DNA of 7,499 nucleotides from Methanomicrobiales archaeon (GTDB lineage: Archaea > Halobacteriota > Methanomicrobia > Methanomicrobiales > Methanoculleaceae), in assembly GCA_019136335.1 (NCBI GenBank), contig JAGVUK010000007.1, forward strand, positions 1 to 7,499, written 5' to 3'. The translations under genes and the position numbers were made by a program. Shown here one piece after another: positions 5,730 to 7,499 of the stretch. Below the pieces are notes generated by a model. It was not told the DNA's origin, did no database searches, and saw nothing but the letters and a program-made list of their open reading frames with translations. Each line of letters begins with the position of its first letter. Positions within the stretch are counted from its first letter, which is position 1.

Positions 5730-7055
5730 ATGATCGTCGTCATCGGCGGCGGGCCCGCAGGAAGAATCGGGGCGATGCGCCTCGCGCAGGCGGGTAAGGA
5801 GGTCCGGCTCATCGAGAAGCGCAAGATCGGCGGGCAATGCCTGCACGACCGGTGCATGACGCTCTGCGCCTTAAACGATGTCGCCCGGCTCGTCGAGTAC
5901 GCCCGGACCCAGAAGGACCTCGGTATCCTCGACTCGGTCCCGGCTGTCTCCTACCCCGCGGTCAAACGGAGGATGCGCGAGATCCAGGAGAAACTCTCCA
6001 CGGTCCTCGACGCCGAGACCCGCCGGGCGGGAGTCGAGATCGTCTACGGCGCCGAAGGCCGGCTGGAGGGAGACCGGGTCTATATCGACGACGAGGAGGT
6101 CCGGGCCGACGCGGTCCTTGCGGCTACAGGGTCGCGGGCCGCAATCCCCGATATCCCCGGCACCGATCTTTTCGGCGTCTACACCTACCAGACCCTCCCC
6201 GCGATGGAAGAACTCCCGCGCCGCATGATCATCATCGGCGGCGGAGTGGTGGCGGCGGAGTTCGCCCACGTATTCAGGGCATTCGGGTCCGGGGTCGATA
6301 TCGTTGCCCGGCACGGGCTGCTCCGCGGTCTCGACGGGAAGGTCCGCTCCGCCGCGATGCGCGACCTCGCTGGGGTCGGCATCCGCGAAGAGACCGCTGT
6401 TCTGGGCATCGAGGGCGACAGCCGGGTCCGGTCGGTCCTGCTCGCCGGCGGCGACGAGATCGAGGCCGATGTCGTTCTCCTCGCCACCGGGCTCCTCCCC
6501 CGGTCGGAGTCGCTGCAGGGGCTCCGCAAGAGCCCGGACGGCGCGGTGATCGTCGACCGGCAGATGCGCACGAGCGTGGAGGGAGTCTACGCCGCCGGCG
6601 ACGTCATCGGCCCGCCCTACCTCACCCCCGCCGCCCGCCGGGAGGGTGTGGTGGCCGCCGAGAACATCCTCGGCCACCCTGCCGTCATGGACTATACGGG
6701 CATCCCGCAGGCGATGAGCCTCCGTTACGACTACGCCTTCGCCACGGCCGGCGCCGACGAGGGATGTGTCACCCTCTCTGCCCCGGCTCCCGCCGGCCCC
6801 GGTTCGTTCTGGGACGTTGCGGGCGGCTGGGCGGGACTTGCGCAGGTCCGGATCGAGCCGGAGACCGGCCGGCTTGTCGGGGCCGCGGCCGGCGTCCCGG
6901 GGGCGTCGACTCTTCTCTCCTACCTTGGCTACCTGATGAAGCGCGGCATCACCGTCAGCGACTTTGACGATATCGTCGAGGTCCACCCCTCGACCGACGG
7001 TGTTTACGGGCTCGCCCGCTACGCTGCCGATATGCTCCGGAAGAAAAACGGGTGA
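5730..7055 (+). CDS. FAD-dependent pyridine nucleotide-disulfide oxidoreductase (class I, dihydrolipoamide dehydrogenase-like)
   Basis: This 441-residue flavoprotein has the full class I layout. It has an FAD Rossmann motif VIGGGPAGRIGA (4-15) with the ribose-binding Glu29, a redox CX4C pair Cys37/Cys42 after GGQ, and ATGSRAAIP (132-140). A second nucleotide motif, IIGGGVVAAEFA (168-179), is followed by the second FAD motif GVYAAGDVIGPPYLTPAARREG (285-306) and a C-terminal dimerisation domain ending with His419-Pro420. Family enzymes pass electrons between NAD(P)H, flavin and a disulfide. Several sites differ from dihydrolipoamide dehydrogenase. The lysine of C-I-P-S-K is Cys46, the glycine before the second cysteine is Arg41, and HPTLSE reads HPSTDG, so the catalytic Glu is absent. 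The segment after the second nucleotide strand reads VAR without the acidic residue typical of NAD use, hinting at NADP or another donor. The substrate is unknown. The gene follows the orphan gene by 6 bp and is probably translationally coupled to it. Confidence 0.9.
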   Translation: MIVVIGGGPAGRIGAMRLAQAGKEVRLIEKRKIGGQCLHDRCMTLCALNDVARLVEYARTQKDLGILDSVPAVSYPAVKRRMREIQEKLSTVLDAETRRAGVEIVYGAEGRLEGDRVYIDDEEVRADAVLAATGSRAAIPDIPGTDLFGVYTYQTLPAMEELPRRMIIIGGGVVAAEFAHVFRAFGSGVDIVARHGLLRGLDGKVRSAAMRDLAGVGIREETAVLGIEGDSRVRSVLLAGGDEIEADVVLLATGLLPRSESLQGLRKSPDGAVIVDRQMRTSVEGVYAAGDVIGPPYLTPAARREGVVAAENILGHPAVMDYTGIPQAMSLRYDYAFATAGADEGCVTLSAPAPAGPGSFWDVAGGWAGLAQVRIEPETGRLVGAAAGVPGASTLLSYLGYLMKRGITVSDFDDIVEVHPSTDGVYGLARYAADMLRKKNG

Positions 7056-7366
7056 GTTGCCCCGGATGGTGGGGCATCTCATCTCATAGCTCGGAGGCAA
7101 TGTTGCCTCACGCAAAGGGTGACGGCAGGTAAGAACTCCACGGCCTTCGCGCCTTCGCGTGCGGTTGGTGGGCATATTTGCCCCCATTCGATTCCAAATG
7201 AACAGGCCATATCTGCCCTTCGTCTCCCCCACACCGCCCGCGCTTCACACAGGTGGATACTCGTATGTCGCTCTCCGGCATCCCTGCAGGGGGTACCCGT
7301 ACTCCTCTCCGGCAACCCCCTCCCCGCCCGCGCCTTCCGCGCTCCTCCCCCACCCCCACCCGGGGA
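7056..7366. other. Intergenic region with clustered hairpins, no supported gene
   Basis: No gene is supported. Three perfect hairpins occur in the first 130 bases: TGCCCC/GGGGCA (7058-7076, starting two bases after the oxidoreductase stop), GAGGCAA/TTGCCTC (7094-7109) and GGGCA/TGCCC (7170-7183). A tandem CCTTCGCG pair at 7144-7159 continues into CCTTCGCGTG, and the latter is nearly complementary (9 of 10) to CACGCAAAGG at 7109-7118. From about 7200 the sequence is C-rich and low in complexity. The first hairpin could end or stabilise the operon transcript, but there is no T-tract. Confidence 0.5.
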
Positions 7367-7403
7367 GCGGGGGCAGTGCTTGCGATAGCCGGTGGAAAGC
7401 CGT
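7367..7403. repeat. 37-bp direct repeat, first copy
   Basis: This copy matches 7463-7499 at 33 of 37 positions (core GCGATAGCCGGTGG). Its start lies 96 bp before the second copy, a multiple of three. On the minus strand both copies read as the in-frame peptide GFPPAIA(S/M)TAPAP in one open frame from 7476 to 7108, although codon use and composition do not otherwise support a protein. Confidence 0.75.
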
Positions 7404-7439
7404 GCCCGGTTCTCCCCCGGGATCTCCCCATGTAGTGGA

Positions 7440-7460
7440 CCGTGGTGGATATCACCACGG
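7440..7460. repeat. Perfect 8-bp hairpin between the two repeat copies
   Basis: CCGTGGTG (7440-7447) and CACCACGG (7453-7460) pair exactly around a GATAT loop. It sits in the unit that separates the two 37-bp repeat copies and may recur with them beyond the window. Confidence 0.6.
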
Positions 7461-7462
7461 GG

Positions 7463-7499
7463 GCGGGGGCAGTCATGGCGATAGCCGGTGGGAAGCCGT
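7463..7499. repeat. 37-bp direct repeat, second copy (at the window edge)
   Basis: This is the second copy of the repeat at 7367-7403, differing at four positions. It ends exactly at the window boundary, so the repeat may be longer and further copies may follow. Confidence 0.7.

Noticed and set aside
5871..7232. Long minus-strand open frame (453 codons) opposite the oxidoreductase
   Set aside because: It is a GC-rich antisense shadow of a well-supported flavoprotein; its peptide has no recognisable domain.
7119..7435. Short plus-strand ORFs in the C-rich right-hand spacer
   Set aside because: They are Pro/Arg-rich low-complexity frames that merely avoid stop codons; none has start-site or family support.
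7367..7499. CRISPR array
   Set aside because: The 37-base repeat length fits, but there are only two copies with four mismatches and a 59-base spacer containing its own hairpin, and no cas genes are present.

Overview
The window looks like a GC-rich methanogenic archaeon, most likely of the Methanomicrobiales and possibly Methanoculleus-like. This is inferred from the GC-rich codons, archaeal AT-rich promoter boxes (the clearest is at 2490-2498), a short lipoprotein with an archaeal-compatible lipobox, and a mix of archaeal orphan proteins. No rRNA, tRNA, CRISPR array, integrase or transposase was seen. It reads as a patchwork of small accessory genes separated by decayed genes and repeat-rich spacers, ending in one well-formed two-gene operon.

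Left part (1-2081): the start of an unrecognised minus-strand gene runs off the left edge. A RibD-C/dihydrofolate-reductase-like gene (219-884) follows, and then a decayed second copy of the left-edge gene start. The reductase gene therefore lies between two same-direction copies of one sequence. Next is a cytoplasmic protein with two zinc ribbons and a PH/GRAM-like beta domain (1183-2076), and then a minus-strand gene broken by a frameshift (2079-2365).

Middle (2366-4757): a secreted lipoprotein (2554-2970) has its own TATA box. It is followed by a spacer rich in inverted repeats, a small glycine-rich membrane protein resembling DUF5518 (3256-3609), and a DUF6325/DUF1269-like gene (3955-4514) split by what looks like one missing base near 4096. 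A gene-free spacer follows.

Right part (4758-7499): an orphan two-domain protein (4758-5723) lies 6 bp upstream of a class I flavin disulfide oxidoreductase (5730-7055). They are almost certainly co-transcribed. The oxidoreductase keeps the FAD fold and the CX4C redox pair but differs at several catalytic positions. The last 444 bp hold no convincing gene. They contain several perfect hairpins and a 96-bp-period direct repeat that reaches the window edge.

No defence, biosynthetic or mobile system is evident. The best leads are the orphan protein/oxidoreductase pair, the repeats flanking the reductase gene, and the two single-frameshift genes.
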